A model generated the notes under the pieces. The model was not told the origin of the DNA and made no database searches. It worked only from the letters and a program-made list of their open reading frames with translations. A DNA stretch of 64,000 nt, taken from positions 1,808,501-1,872,500 of the forward strand of contig JNIN01000001.1 of the NCBI GenBank assembly GCA_000702525.1, written 5' to 3'. Each line of letters starts with the position of its first letter. Within the stretch, counting starts at the first letter, position 1. Source of the DNA: Lachnospiraceae bacterium AC2012 (GTDB lineage Bacteria; Bacillota; Clostridia; Lachnospirales; Lachnospiraceae). The position numbers were made by a program, and so were the translations under genes. Shown one piece after another: positions 10,766 to 18,775 of this stretch.

Positions 10766-10804
10766 CTATGGAGGTACTGCATATAGGCGCAGTATCTCCT
10801 ATAG
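10766..10804 (+). promoter_or_regulatory. Strong hairpin in the secY-adk spacer
   Basis: CTATGGAGGTACTGC and GCAGTATCTCCTATAG pair over about 15 positions with one bulged A and an eight-base loop. The 5' arm contains GGAGG and lies 18 bases upstream of the ribosome-binding site used by adk. No T run follows, so this is more likely a processing or stability element, or a translational control hairpin, than a terminator. Confidence 0.5.
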
Positions 10805-10822
10805 ATTTATAAGGAGATTTTT

Positions 10823-11464
10823 ATGAAGATCATCATGTTAGGCGCTCCTGGAGCTGGTAAAGGTACACAGGCTAAGAAGATTGCTGAAAAGTATGGTATT
10901 CCTCATATCTCTACTGGCGATATTTTCCGTGCGAATATCAAGAACAACACAGAACTTGGTAAGAAAGCAAAGGAATATATGGATCAGGGTCTTTTAGTTC
11001 CTGATGAATTAACATGTGACCTGGTTACAGATCGTATTCAGCAGGACGACTGCAGCAAAGGATTTATCCTTGATGGTTTCCCAAGAACAATCCCTCAGGC
11101 TGAAGCTTTAGATAAGGCACTTACAGCTATGGGACAGTCTATGGACTATGCTGTCAATGTTGATGTTGCAGATGAAAATATTATCGATCGTATGTCTGGA
11201 CGTCGTGCTTGCCTTAAGTGCGGTGCTACTTATCACATCATTACAATCCCACCTAAGAGTGAAGGAATCTGTGATAACTGTGGTAGCGAACTTGTTCAGA
11301 GAGAAGATGATAAGCCTGAAACAGTAAAGAAGAGACTTGATGTGTACCATGAACAGACACAGCCACTTATTGATTATTACAACAATCAGGGAATCCTCCG
11401 TACAGTAGACGGAACAAAGGATTTCGAAGGTGTTTTCCAAGATATCGTAATGATCTTGGGATAA
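10823..11464 (+). CDS. adk: Adenylate kinase
   Basis: Adenylate kinase interconverts ATP plus AMP and two ADP. The 213-residue product has the P-loop [13 protein letters not shown] at residues 7-19, the AMP-binding FPRTIPQA segment and a zinc-type LID domain. The LID holds two CxxC pairs (CLKCG near 130 and CDNCG near 150). AAGGAG precedes ATG. In many relatives a methionine aminopeptidase gene follows, but here the next gene is the KOW protein. Confidence 0.97.
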   Translation: MKIIMLGAPGAGKGTQAKKIAEKYGIPHISTGDIFRANIKNNTELGKKAKEYMDQGLLVPDELTCDLVTDRIQQDDCSKGFILDGFPRTIPQAEALDKALTAMGQSMDYAVNVDVADENIIDRMSGRRACLKCGATYHIITIPPKSEGICDNCGSELVQREDDKPETVKKRLDVYHEQTQPLIDYYNNQGILRTVDGTKDFEGVFQDIVMILG

Positions 11465-11478
11465 GATAGGTAGAGGCT

Positions 11479-11751
11479 ATGATAGTTCTCGCTAAGTCAT
11501 TGGCAGGACATGATAAAAATCATGTGTATGTCATTATCAAAGAAGAAACTGATTTGGTCACTTTAGTGAATGGCCAAACAAAGACAATGGAACATCCGAA
11601 AATAAAGAAGAAGATGCATGTGCAAGTAATCAAGCGTCTGCCTCAGAGGGTCAAAGACTTACTTGAGGAACATTCAGAAATGAATGATTCGTTAGTTTCG
11701 GAGATTTTAAGATTATATCAGGAGGAAGAAAGTTGTCAAAAGCAGATGTAA
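11479..11751 (+). CDS. KOW-domain RNA-binding protein of unknown role
   Basis: A 90-residue protein with a KOW/L14e-like N terminus: [20 protein letters not shown] begins a beta barrel typical of ribosome-associated SH3-like folds. The C terminus is acidic and helical. Small proteins of this type lie between adk or map and infA in many Lachnospiraceae. That position suggests a role in ribosomes or translation, but no activity is known to me. The upstream site (GATAGGTAGAGG) is weak. Its last 19 bases overlap infA in another frame. Confidence 0.85.
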   Translation: MIVLAKSLAGHDKNHVYVIIKEETDLVTLVNGQTKTMEHPKIKKKMHVQVIKRLPQRVKDLLEEHSEMNDSLVSEILRLYQEEESCQKQM

Positions 11752-11951
11752 TTGAAGTAGAAGGAACCGTGGTAGAAAAATTACCAAACGCTATGTTCCA
11801 GGTTGAGCTTGAAAATGGTCTTCAGATCTTAGCTCATATCAGTGGAAAACTTCGTATGAATTATATTCGAATCCTTCCAGGCGATAAGGTAACAATCGAA
11901 ATGTCACCATATGACCTTACAAAGGGCAGAATTATCTGGAGAGATAAATAA
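11733..11951 (+). CDS. infA: Translation initiation factor IF-1
   Basis: IF-1 occupies the A site during initiation. The 72-residue product is the exact family length, starting [19 protein letters not shown] and ending GRIIWRDK, with a single OB fold. The start is TTG at 11733, with AGGAGGAAGAA directly upstream. It overlaps the end of the KOW-protein gene by 19 bases, so the two are probably translationally coupled. Confidence 0.97.
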   Translation: MSKADVIEVEGTVVEKLPNAMFQVELENGLQILAHISGKLRMNYIRILPGDKVTIEMSPYDLTKGRIIWRDK

Positions 11952-11954
11952 GCG

Positions 11955-11983
11955 TTGACATTTTCTACACTACTCGCTATAAT
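11955..11983 (+). promoter_or_regulatory. Consensus sigma-A promoter ahead of rpmJ
   Basis: TTGACA at 11955-11960 and TATAAT at 11978-11983 are separated by exactly 17 bases, a full consensus match. It lies just after the infA stop and would start transcription near 11990. The distal part of the cluster (rpmJ, rpsM, rpsK, rpsD, rpoA, rplQ) could therefore be transcribed separately from secY-adk-infA. Confidence 0.9.
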
Positions 11984-12001
11984 GTTAAACGGACGTTTTT
12001 T

Positions 12002-12075
12002 CGGGAATGGTAAACATTTCCCGTTTTTGTGCGTCAAAAACACGTTTTCTAGAGTTGCAAAAGAAAACTGTTTTT
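12002..12075 (+). terminator. Tandem attenuator-like hairpins in the rpmJ leader
   Basis: About 12 bases after the predicted start site, CGGGAATG and CATTTCCCG form a stem with one bulge, followed by TTTTTG (12002-12028). A second stem, AAAAACACGTTTTCT with AGAAAACTGTTTTT (12036-12075), follows. Both resemble intrinsic terminators inside the leader and suggest attenuation of the alpha operon. The inducing signal is not visible. Confidence 0.6.
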
Positions 12076-12117
12076 AATATATAGAAGAAACATGCATTGT
12101 GGAAAGGAGGATTTCCC

Positions 12118-12231
12118 GTGAAGGTTAGATCATCAGTTAAACCTATTTGCGAAAAGTGCAAGGTTATCAAGAGAAAGGGTAGAGTTCGTATTATTTGCGA
12201 AAACCCTAAACACAAGCAGAGACAGGGTTAA
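12118..12231 (+). CDS. rpmJ: 50S ribosomal protein L36, zinc-binding type
   Basis: L36 is the smallest 50S protein. A 37-residue product starts at GTG 12118, with AAAGGAGG ten bases upstream. It opens [19 protein letters not shown] and ends KHKQRQG. Cys11, Cys14, Cys27 and His32 form the zinc-binding set of the Cys-containing form. The position between infA and rpsM is canonical. Confidence 0.97.
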   Translation: MKVRSSVKPICEKCKVIKRKGRVRIICENPKHKQRQG

Positions 12232-12400
12232 TCGACTGTCGTTTAAGTATTTATTATGTGCGGCTGCAACATAGAAATATGTTGATATCATAATATATAC
12301 AAAAGATTCACTACGCATTTTCATTCTTCACATACCAGGAATGATAGGCAACAAAAGCGTGTAAACGCAAACATTTTGAATTTGATGGAGGAAAGAAAAC

Positions 12401-12769
12401 ATGGCTCGTATCGCAGGTGTAGATTTACCAAGAGATAAGCGAATTGAGATCGGTTTAACTTACATCTACGGAATCGGTAGAGTAAGTGCAACTAAGATTC
12501 TTGAGTCTGCAAAGGTTGACCCTAGCACACGTGTTAAGGACCTTACAGATGACGAAGTAAAGAGAATCGCAGCTGTCATTGATGAAACAATGATGGTAGA
12601 AGGTGATTTAAGAAGAGATGTAGCTCTTAACATTAAGAGATTACAGGAAATTGGATGCTATCGTGGTATCCGTCACAGACGTGGTCTTCCAGTTCGTGGT
12701 CAGAAGACTAAGACAAACGCTAGAACTCGCAAGGGTCCTAAGAAGACTATCGCAAACAAGAAGAAATAA
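12401..12769 (+). CDS. rpsM: 30S ribosomal protein S13
   Basis: S13 lies in the 30S head and contacts P-site tRNA and the 50S subunit. The 122-residue product starts [20 protein letters not shown] and ends in the basic tail [14 protein letters not shown]. Its helix-two-turn-helix motif lies near residues 15-45. The 169-base spacer from rpmJ is AT-rich with only weak hairpins. ATGGAGGA precedes the start. Confidence 0.97.
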   Translation: MARIAGVDLPRDKRIEIGLTYIYGIGRVSATKILESAKVDPSTRVKDLTDDEVKRIAAVIDETMMVEGDLRRDVALNIKRLQEIGCYRGIRHRRGLPVRGQKTKTNARTRKGPKKTIANKKK

Positions 12770-12831
12770 TTCATTTCTTCAACGATAAGAACAATTAATT
12801 TTTAAGATTAAGAAAGTAGGTTAGTTTAGAT

Positions 12832-13224
12832 ATGGCTAAAGTTACAAAGAAAGTGACAAAAAAGCGTGTAAAGAAAAACGTTGAACATGGCCAGGCACAT
12901 ATCCAGGCATCTTTCAATAACACTATTGTTACATTAACAGATGCTCAGGGTAACGCTCTTTCATGGGCAAGTGCAGGTGGCTTAGGATTTAGAGGTTCAA
13001 GAAAATCTACTCCATATGCTGCTCAGGTTGCAGCAGAGACAGCTACAAAGGCAGCTCTCCCTCATGGATTAAAGACAGTAGATGTATTCGTTAAGGGACC
13101 TGGTTCAGGTAGAGAAGCTGCAATCCGTGCACTCGCTGCTAGCGGACTTGAAGTAACAAGTATCAAGGATGTAACACCTGTACCACACAATGGTTGTCGT
13201 CCACCAAAGCGTAGAAGAGTCTAA
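12832..13224 (+). CDS. rpsK: 30S ribosomal protein S11
   Basis: S11 forms part of the platform near the E site. The 130-residue product contains [20 protein letters not shown] near residue 24 and ends in the conserved [16 protein letters not shown]. The ribosome-binding sequence (AGAAAGTAGG) is weaker than in neighbouring genes. Confidence 0.97.
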   Translation: MAKVTKKVTKKRVKKNVEHGQAHIQASFNNTIVTLTDAQGNALSWASAGGLGFRGSRKSTPYAAQVAAETATKAALPHGLKTVDVFVKGPGSGREAAIRALAASGLEVTSIKDVTPVPHNGCRPPKRRRV

Positions 13225-13241
13225 TAGGAGGATTATCGAAA

Positions 13242-13835
13242 ATGGCAGTAAATAAGACACCTATTCTTAAGAGATGCAGATCTCTTGATTTAGATCCTGT
13301 ATATTTAGGAGTAGATAAAAAATCAAAAAGACAGTCCAACAACGGAAGAAGAAAGAAATCCGAGTACGGACTTCAGTTACGTGAAAAGCAGAAGGCTAAG
13401 TTCATCTATGGTGTACTTGAAAAGCCTTTCCGTAACTATTATAAGAAGGCTGATAACCAGAAGGGTATGACTGGTGAAAACCTTATGACTATCCTTGAGA
13501 GCCGTCTTGACAACGTAGTATTCCGCGCAGGTTTTGCTCGTACAAGAAGAGAAGCTCGTCAGGTAGTAGGACACAAGATGTTCCTTGTAAACGGTAAGAG
13601 AGTTAACATCCCTTCATACCTTGTAAAGGCTGGAGATGTTATCGAAGTTGCTGAAAAGAAGAAGGGACTTCAGAGATTTAAGGATATCGCAGAAGTAACT
13701 GCAGGTAGAATTGTACCTGAATGGTTAGATTGCGATGCAGATAACTTCAAGGTTACTGTAAAAGAATTACCTTCTAGAGATCAGATCGACGTTCCTGTTG
13801 ATGAAATGCTTATCGTCGAGTTATACTCTAAGTAA
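13242..13835 (+). CDS. rpsD: 30S ribosomal protein S4
   Basis: S4 nucleates 30S assembly and in several bacteria represses the alpha operon. The 197-residue product lacks the N-terminal zinc-ribbon cysteines (Cys-free type). It has the S4 RNA-binding domain near residues 86-150 ([20 protein letters not shown]). TAGGAGG is upstream of the ATG. Confidence 0.97.
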   Translation: MAVNKTPILKRCRSLDLDPVYLGVDKKSKRQSNNGRRKKSEYGLQLREKQKAKFIYGVLEKPFRNYYKKADNQKGMTGENLMTILESRLDNVVFRAGFARTRREARQVVGHKMFLVNGKRVNIPSYLVKAGDVIEVAEKKKGLQRFKDIAEVTAGRIVPEWLDCDADNFKVTVKELPSRDQIDVPVDEMLIVELYSK

Positions 13836-13898
13836 TAAGTACTGATTGATTAGTATCGGCATGTGCCGGATTAAATATTTAGAAGGAGGGCTTTTATA

Positions 13899-14858
13899 GT
13901 GTTCGATTTCGAAAAACCAAACATCGAGATTGCTGAAATCTCAGAAGACAAAAAGTACGGCAGATTTGTTGTAGAGCCACTCGAAAGAGGATATGGTACA
14001 ACACTCGGAAATTCTCTTCGTAGAATTATGCTGTCATCCTTACCAGGAACTGCAGTAAGCCAGGTCAAGATTGACGGAGTATTACACGAATTCAGTTCTA
14101 TCCCAGGAGTTAAGGAAGATGTCACTGAGATTATCATGAACATCAAACAATTAGCTCTGAGAAACAACAGTACTTCCGACGAACCTAAGAAGGCATACAT
14201 TGACTTCGAAGGTGAAGGCCCTGTAACTGCTGGTGATATTCAGGTTGATTCTGATATCGAAATCATCAACCCTGATCTTGTTATCGCTCACTTAAACGGT
14301 GGTAATGACAGCAGATTATACATGGATCTTACTATCACAAATGGTAGAGGTTATGTTGGAGCTGACAAGAACAAGAACGATGACACACCAATCGGTGTAA
14401 TCGCTGTTGATAGTATCTACACACCAATCGAAAGAGTAAATCTTAAGGTTGAAAACACTCGTGTAGGTCAGGTTACTGACTTCGATAAGTTAACATTAGA
14501 TGTTTATACAAATGGTACTCTTGGACCAGATGAGGCTGTCAGCCTTGCTGCTAAGGTATTAAATGAACATCTGAACTTGTTCATCGACTTATCTGAAAAT
14601 ACTAAGTCAATTGATGTCATGGTAGACAAGCCAGACGACACAACAGGAAAAGCTCTTGAGATGACTATCGATGAACTCGAGTTATCTGTAAGATCTTACA
14701 ACTGTTTAAAGAGAGCCGGAATCAATACCGTAGAAGAGTTATGTAACAAGTCACCGGAAGAGATGATGAAGGTACGTAACTTAGGTAAGAAGTCTCTTGA
14801 CGAAGTTCTGGCTAAGTTGAAAGAACTTGGACTTTCTCTTCGTTTAGGTGAAGAGTAA
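13899..14858 (+). CDS. rpoA: DNA-directed RNA polymerase subunit alpha
   Basis: The alpha subunit dimerises to start polymerase assembly and contacts promoter upstream elements. The 319-residue product starts at GTG 13899, set by AGAAGGAGGG. The N-terminal domain contains [20 protein letters not shown] near residue 28. The C-terminal domain contains [20 protein letters not shown] and [15 protein letters not shown], which bind UP-element DNA. A small hairpin (CGGCATGTGCCG) lies in the 63-base leader. Confidence 0.98.
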   Translation: MFDFEKPNIEIAEISEDKKYGRFVVEPLERGYGTTLGNSLRRIMLSSLPGTAVSQVKIDGVLHEFSSIPGVKEDVTEIIMNIKQLALRNNSTSDEPKKAYIDFEGEGPVTAGDIQVDSDIEIINPDLVIAHLNGGNDSRLYMDLTITNGRGYVGADKNKNDDTPIGVIAVDSIYTPIERVNLKVENTRVGQVTDFDKLTLDVYTNGTLGPDEAVSLAAKVLNEHLNLFIDLSENTKSIDVMVDKPDDTTGKALEMTIDELELSVRSYNCLKRAGINTVEELCNKSPEEMMKVRNLGKKSLDEVLAKLKELGLSLRLGEE

Positions 14859-14870
14859 GTTAAAATGCTT

Positions 14871-14960
14871 TGAACTGCCAGTGGAATAAGACCGACGAGC
14901 ATCCATCGGTGGACCTCAGAGTGGCAAAGATGAACTGCTAAACATATAAGACCGACGAGC
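14871..14960 (+). repeat. Imperfect 60-bp direct repeat between rpoA and rplQ
   Basis: TGAACTGCYA begins at 14871 and 14931, and ATAAGACCGACGAGC is repeated exactly at 14886 and 14946, so two units lie 60 bases apart. The first unit can form an ACCGA/TCGGT hairpin. The 143-base spacer is unusually long for this cluster and may be a leader controlling rplQ. No known motif was recognised. Confidence 0.75.
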
Positions 14961-15001
14961 GTTGTTAAGTAGTACCACCCATATTATGGAGGAAATATAA
15001 A

Positions 15002-15526
15002 ATGGCAAAATATAGAAAATTAGGAAGAACATCTTCCCAGAGAAAAGCTTTACTTAGAAACCAGGTAACAAACCTTCTTTACAATGGTAGAATCATCACT
15101 ACTGAAGCTAAGGCTAAGGAAGTTAAGAAGATCGCTGAAGGCCTTATCGCATTAGCTGTAAAGGAAAAGGATAACTTCGATGAAGTTACAGTACAGTGCA
15201 AGGTTGCTAAGAAAGACAAAGATGGTAAGAGAGTAAAAGAAGTTGTTGATGGTAAGAACGTAACTGTTTATGAAACAGTTGAAAAGACTATCAAGAAGGA
15301 TCAGCCGTCCCGTCTGCACGCTCGTCGTCAGATGCTCAAGGTTCTCTATCCTGTAACAGAAAAGGGCGACAAGAAGAGAGATACAAAGTCAGTTAACGTT
15401 CCTAACATGTTATTTGACGAAATCGCTCCTAAGTATGCTAACCGTAACGGTGGTTACACAAGAATCGTTAAGATTGGTCAGCGTAAGGGTGATGGTGCTC
15501 TTGAAGTTGTTCTTGAGTTAGTTTAA
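15002..15526 (+). CDS. rplQ: 50S ribosomal protein L17, long form
   Basis: L17 is at the exit-tunnel side of the 50S subunit. The product is 174 residues, against 110-130 in many bacteria. Residues 1-57 ([20 protein letters not shown]) and about 118-174 ([19 protein letters not shown]) match the family. The middle, about residues 58-110, is a lysine-rich insertion. The start follows ATGGAGG. It is the last gene of the supercluster. Confidence 0.95.
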   Translation: MAKYRKLGRTSSQRKALLRNQVTNLLYNGRIITTEAKAKEVKKIAEGLIALAVKEKDNFDEVTVQCKVAKKDKDGKRVKEVVDGKNVTVYETVEKTIKKDQPSRLHARRQMLKVLYPVTEKGDKKRDTKSVNVPNMLFDEIAPKYANRNGGYTRIVKIGQRKGDGALEVVLELV

Positions 15527-15546
15527 TCCACAATGCATTTTAAAGT

Positions 15547-15577
15547 CCCGCAGGGTTCCCTGCGGGGCTTTTTTGTA
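15547..15577 (+). terminator. Intrinsic terminator of the ribosomal cluster
   Basis: CCCGCAGGG-TT-CCCTGCGGGG followed by CTTTTTTG is a nine-pair GC-rich stem with a two-base loop and a T run. It lies 20 bases after the rplQ stop. Confidence 0.95.
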
Positions 15578-15586
15578 TTTGCTGAG

Positions 15587-15840
15587 GTTTTTTCTTTTCT
15601 GGATATCCTGGGAGGGGGCTGCCGTCATGGTGTGCATAATATGAGCGTAGTAGAATCATCCACGGCATTGCCAAGAATAGACACGAGCTGCCATGGACGG
15701 CAGCTCGAGTGTGTACCTGAAACGGATTGAAGTTACACACGATGTCTATTCTTGCAATGACGTGGATGAAATTCTACTAGCGAATATTCCTAAACACTAT
15801 GACGGCAGCCACCTCCCAGGATAACCAGAAAAGAAAAAAC
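15587..15840 (+). repeat. Structured nested inverted-repeat element, copy 1
   Basis: Outer arms 15587-15633 and 15793-15840 pair almost fully; the terminal 16 bases are exact. Inside, 15646-15683 pairs with 15742-15782, starting AGTAGAAT and ending ATTCTACT. That stem encloses two adjacent hairpins separated by one A. The first is CGAGCTGCC/GGCAGCTCG with loop ATGGA. The second is GTGTGTA/TACACAC with the 18-base loop CCTGAAACGGATTGAAGT. Together they make a three-way junction. It directly follows the rplQ terminator, and no protein is plausible here. Confidence 0.9.
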
Positions 15841-15864
15841 TATCTGTGGTATTGAAAAGATTTG

Positions 15865-16680
15865 TTTGGGCATATAGCCAGTTTTTAAAATCCCCTCCAC
15901 CATAGCTTTTTGGGAAATGAGGGGAATTGGGCATATAGCGGTGAAATCGTTAGGCCTCCACCATAGGACATGGTGGAGGAGATGAAGAAAACAGGAAATA
16001 TGCCCAAATGGATGGTGGAGGCAAATCAGAAAACAAGTTATATGCCCAACAATGGTGGAGGCGAGATAAGAAAATGGATATATTTCCAAGATTCATTGGG
16101 CTACATGGTGGAGGGCATAAAGAAATCTTCATATATGCCCAAATAGGAATTTGTGCATGGTGGAGGACACAAAGAAAAGCCTCTATATGCCCAAATTCCC
16201 AAAAAACATGGTGGAAATTTATCAAAAAGTCTCTATTATACCCGCGCTTAGAACTTGCATCGCAAAATTACAAATAATCATCAAAAGCAAGTGACCACAC
16301 CTCACTTTTCTTTTCCATTTCTGCTTGTTCACCACGCTATCAAGGGCGAGCTTGCTGTCAAGGGTGCTTCGCACCGCTTGCGGCTCGCCCTTGACAGCTT
16401 TGCTCGCTCCATGATTTACAATCAATCAAGCCAGAAATGAAATTCTGTGCTTCGCACACAACAAGTCCTTACATAAAGCATATACGTGGTGGAGACGACT
16501 TGAAAAACCCTCTATATGCCAAAGTCAAAGCAAGGTTGGGCACAGAGCCATATTTTTACATTGCCTCCACCATAACAATTCTTCTTAAATCATCGAATTT
16601 GGGCATATAGCGCATATCTCTTCACCCCTCCACCATAGGACATGGTGGAGGCAAATCAAAATCTTCTTATATACCCAAAT
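15865..16680 (+). repeat. Cluster of about twelve 40-nt repeats in both orientations
   Basis: The unit reads ATGGTGGAGG, about 20 variable A-rich bases, then ATATGCCCAAAT. Forward copies start near 15970, 16012, 16052, 16105, 16157, 16208 (decayed), 16485 and 16642. Reverse copies lie at 15865-15903, 15926-15964, 16536-16573 and 16597-16636. Two head-to-head pairs share the junction CCTCCACCATAGGACATGG and would fold into hairpins of about 85 bases. This resembles REP/REPIN-type repeats. Confidence 0.88.
16316..16439 (+). repeat. Inverted repeat inside the repeat island
   Basis: CATTTCTGCTTG (16316-16327) pairs with CAAGCCAGAAATG (16427-16439), and TCAAGGGCGAGC pairs with GCTCGCCCTTGA inside it. 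Small hairpins with TTCG loops occur inside it (GGTGCTTCGCACC) and just after it (TGTGCTTCGCACA). It interrupts the 40-nt repeat cluster and looks like an inserted palindromic element of another family. Confidence 0.7.
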
Positions 16681-16718
16681 AGGTTGGTTATAGCCCCTAG
16701 GTTGGATGCAGTATAACA

Positions 16719-16942
16719 GGTTGGGTTGGCTCCCCAGGCGGGGCTGTGTGAATATATTGAGCCTAGTAGAATAGAAGCTGGCATTGGAGAAATAGGCATG
16801 TGCCGCCATGGAAGGCGGCACAAATGCGTACCTGAAATGGACTGAAGTTACGCATGGTGCCTATTTCTCCAATGCCGGCTTCGTTTTTCTACTTGGCGAA
16901 CTATGCTGAACACAGACCCCGCCTGGGGCCCCAGCCCAACCG
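16719..16942 (+). repeat. Structured nested inverted-repeat element, copy 2
   Basis: Outer arms 16719-16749 and 16911-16942 pair through AGGCGGGG and neighbouring bases. The middle stem 16761-16798/16858-16897 again starts AGTAGAAT. The hairpins are TGTGCCGCC/GGCGGCACA (loop ATGGAA) and ATGCGTA/TACGCAT (loop CCTGAAATGGACTGAAGT), with one A between them and GG at the junction. Stem sequences differ from copy 1 but pairing is preserved. It lies on the other side of the 40-nt repeat cluster. Confidence 0.9.
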
Positions 16943-17022
16943 GCGCCAGCAGTCTTCAGGGAAGCCAGAACCAACCGGGACCAGCAACAATCTCCGGGGA
17001 GCAAGCCTACCTGGCGCCAGAG
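16936..17022 (+). repeat. GC-rich tandem repeat of about 35 bp
   Basis: Three degenerate units begin with CCAACCGG at 16936, CCAACCGG at 16971 and CTACCTGG at 17007, each followed by nSSnCCAG. The first overlaps the 3' arm of structured element copy 2. It is followed by AT-rich promoter DNA. Confidence 0.55.
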
Positions 17023-17092
17023 TATAAAACGAACTCAGCACTCCCACCCTTGCTATAGGATTCTTGTATACCCTGTTATAGTTTATTCCCTA

Positions 17093-17121
17093 TTGACTTA
17101 GTAGGAATACTAGGATATAGT
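17093..17121 (+). promoter_or_regulatory. Promoter of the amino-acid ABC operon
   Basis: TTGACT at 17093-17098 and TATAGT at 17116-17121 have a 17-base spacer, 48 bases before the binding-protein gene. TATTCC and GGAATA flank the -35 region symmetrically. The TAGTAGGAATA within the spacer could be a repressor site, but that is inference. Confidence 0.75.
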
Positions 17122-17168
17122 TTGTATCAAGAAATTTACAAGAACAATTTAGAGGAGGACAACTTATT

Positions 17169-18056
17169 ATGATGAATAAGGTAGTAAAGAAATTGACAGC
17201 TTTTGGTTTAGTTGCGGTTGCAGCGTTGGGGTTGATGGCATGTGGATCTGCAAATGCAGCTTCTGGAGATTCAGAATCTGGAAGTTCTGCTTCAAATAAT
17301 GGATATCGAACATTAGATGAAATCAAGGAAGATGGAACCATTAACATTGGAGTATTCTCTGATAAGGCCCCATTTGGCTATGTAGATGAGAATGGCGAAT
17401 ATACAGGATATGATGTATATTTTGCCAACCGTCTCGCAGAGGATCTTGGTGTTGATGTGAATTTTGTTTCGACAGAAGCTGCGAGCAGAGTAGAATATTT
17501 ACAGACAGGCAAGGTGGATATCATCCTTGCAAACTTCACAGTAACAGATGAGAGAGCGGAGCAGGTCGACTTTGCATTACCATATATGAATGTTGCGCTC
17601 GGTGTCGTTTCTCATGAAGATAACGTGATTACAGACTTAGATCAGATTGGTGAAGATGATCAGGTGATTGTCATTTCCGGAACAACAGCGGAGACATATC
17701 TGACAGAGAATTATCCAGAGATTCAGTTACAGAAGTTTGATACTTACGCAGCTGCGAAGAGTGCTTTTGAAAATGGTACTGGCGTTGCCTGGGCAAATGA
17801 CAACACAGAAGTAATCGCATTTGCAAACGAGAATGAGGGCTACACAGTTGGCATCGAGTCACTTGGCGATACAGACACCATTGCAGCAGCAGTGACGAAA
17901 GGAAATGATACGCTTCTTCAGTGGATTAACGAAGAGATCGAATCATTGGCAAGTGAGAATTTCTTCCACAAGGATTACGAAGAGACATTGCTTGATACTT
18001 ACGGTGCAGATTATGAAGAAACACTTGTTGTGGAAGGTGGAAAAGTAGCTGAATAA
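17169..18056 (+). CDS. Amino-acid ABC transporter substrate-binding lipoprotein
   Basis: An extracellular solute-binding protein of family 3 (polar amino acids, cystine). The 295-residue product has a lipoprotein signal peptide with lipobox LMAC near residue 20, then a Ser/Gly linker. The mature domain has INIGVFSDKAPFGYVDENGE and VDIILANFTVTDERAEQVDF, both typical of the family. RBS AGAGGAGG; a second ATG follows immediately. Two permeases and an ATPase follow. The substrate cannot be told from sequence; cystine, glutamate/aspartate and glutamine are candidates. Confidence 0.93.
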   Translation: MMNKVVKKLTAFGLVAVAALGLMACGSANAASGDSESGSSASNNGYRTLDEIKEDGTINIGVFSDKAPFGYVDENGEYTGYDVYFANRLAEDLGVDVNFVSTEAASRVEYLQTGKVDIILANFTVTDERAEQVDFALPYMNVALGVVSHEDNVITDLDQIGEDDQVIVISGTTAETYLTENYPEIQLQKFDTYAAAKSAFENGTGVAWANDNTEVIAFANENEGYTVGIESLGDTDTIAAAVTKGNDTLLQWINEEIESLASENFFHKDYEETLLDTYGADYEETLVVEGGKVAE

Positions 18057-18115
18057 TTCTCGTTTCTGTTGATAAACAAGAAAATGGATGGAAATAGAAC
18101 TAGTTAGGTAAAGAT

Positions 18116-18775
18116 ATGGATTTTGTAGTATTGAAAGAATACCTTCCGCTATTTGCGAAGGCTATGATTTTGACACTGAAAATCGGATGGATGGGTATTG
18201 CATTTGCAATACTCATCGGTCTATTTAGTGCCATGATCAAACATTTAGGAGTACCATTTCTAAGGTATGTTGTAAGTGTTTATATTGAGTTATTTCGAAA
18301 TACACCGCTGTTAGTGCAGCTTTTTTTCTTGTATTTCGGGTTGCCAAAAATCGGAATAGATATTGATGCAGAATTCTGCGGCGTGCTGGGATTGGCGTTA
18401 CTTGGTGGAGCCTACATGGCGGAGGCATTTCGGAGTGGCTTTGAAGCAATCGAACCGATTCAGATGGAGAGCGCACTCTCGCTGGGCATGAATCATTTCC
18501 AGGCGATGGGGCATGTGATTTTGCCGCAGGCGGTTTCCATCAGTACACCTGCATTTGTCGCGAATATCATTTTCCTGTTGAAGGAGACTTCTGTCTTCTC
18601 GGCAATCAGCCTGATGGACTTGATGTTTACAGCAAAGGATCTGATTGGTTCGTATTATAAGACGACCGAGAGCCTGGCGCTTCTCGTAATCTTCTATCTT
18701 GTCATTTTGCTTCCGGTTTCCATCGTGGGAAGCATCGTGGAGAGGAGGGTGCGCTATGCAAGTTTTGGGGATTGA
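18116..18775 (+). CDS. Amino-acid ABC transporter permease (first)
   Basis: A HisM/GlnP-type inner-membrane permease of 219 residues with about five hydrophobic segments. The start of the family pattern, IELFRNTPLLVQLFFLYFGL, lies near residue 58. The ATPase-contact EAA loop (AEAFRSGFEAIEP.QMESALSLG) is near residues 102-123. RBS and start are acceptable (GGTAAAG before ATG). It overlaps the second permease gene by 20 bases, and the two probably form a heterodimer. Confidence 0.93.
   Translation: MDFVVLKEYLPLFAKAMILTLKIGWMGIAFAILIGLFSAMIKHLGVPFLRYVVSVYIELFRNTPLLVQLFFLYFGLPKIGIDIDAEFCGVLGLALLGGAYMAEAFRSGFEAIEPIQMESALSLGMNHFQAMGHVILPQAVSISTPAFVANIIFLLKETSVFSAISLMDLMFTAKDLIGSYYKTTESLALLVIFYLVILLPVSIVGSIVERRVRYASFGD

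Noticed and set aside
15533-16440. Open reading frames across the repeat island
   Set aside because: They translate the repeats themselves in both strands, lack ribosome-binding sites and have no protein-like composition.
15865-16680. CRISPR array
   Set aside because: Repeats occur in both orientations, the conserved parts are split by A-rich variable middles, spacing is irregular, and no cas genes are in the window.
15587-16942. Retron or diversity-generating element
   Set aside because: The folds recall msr-msd inverted repeats, but no reverse transcriptase gene is near any copy.
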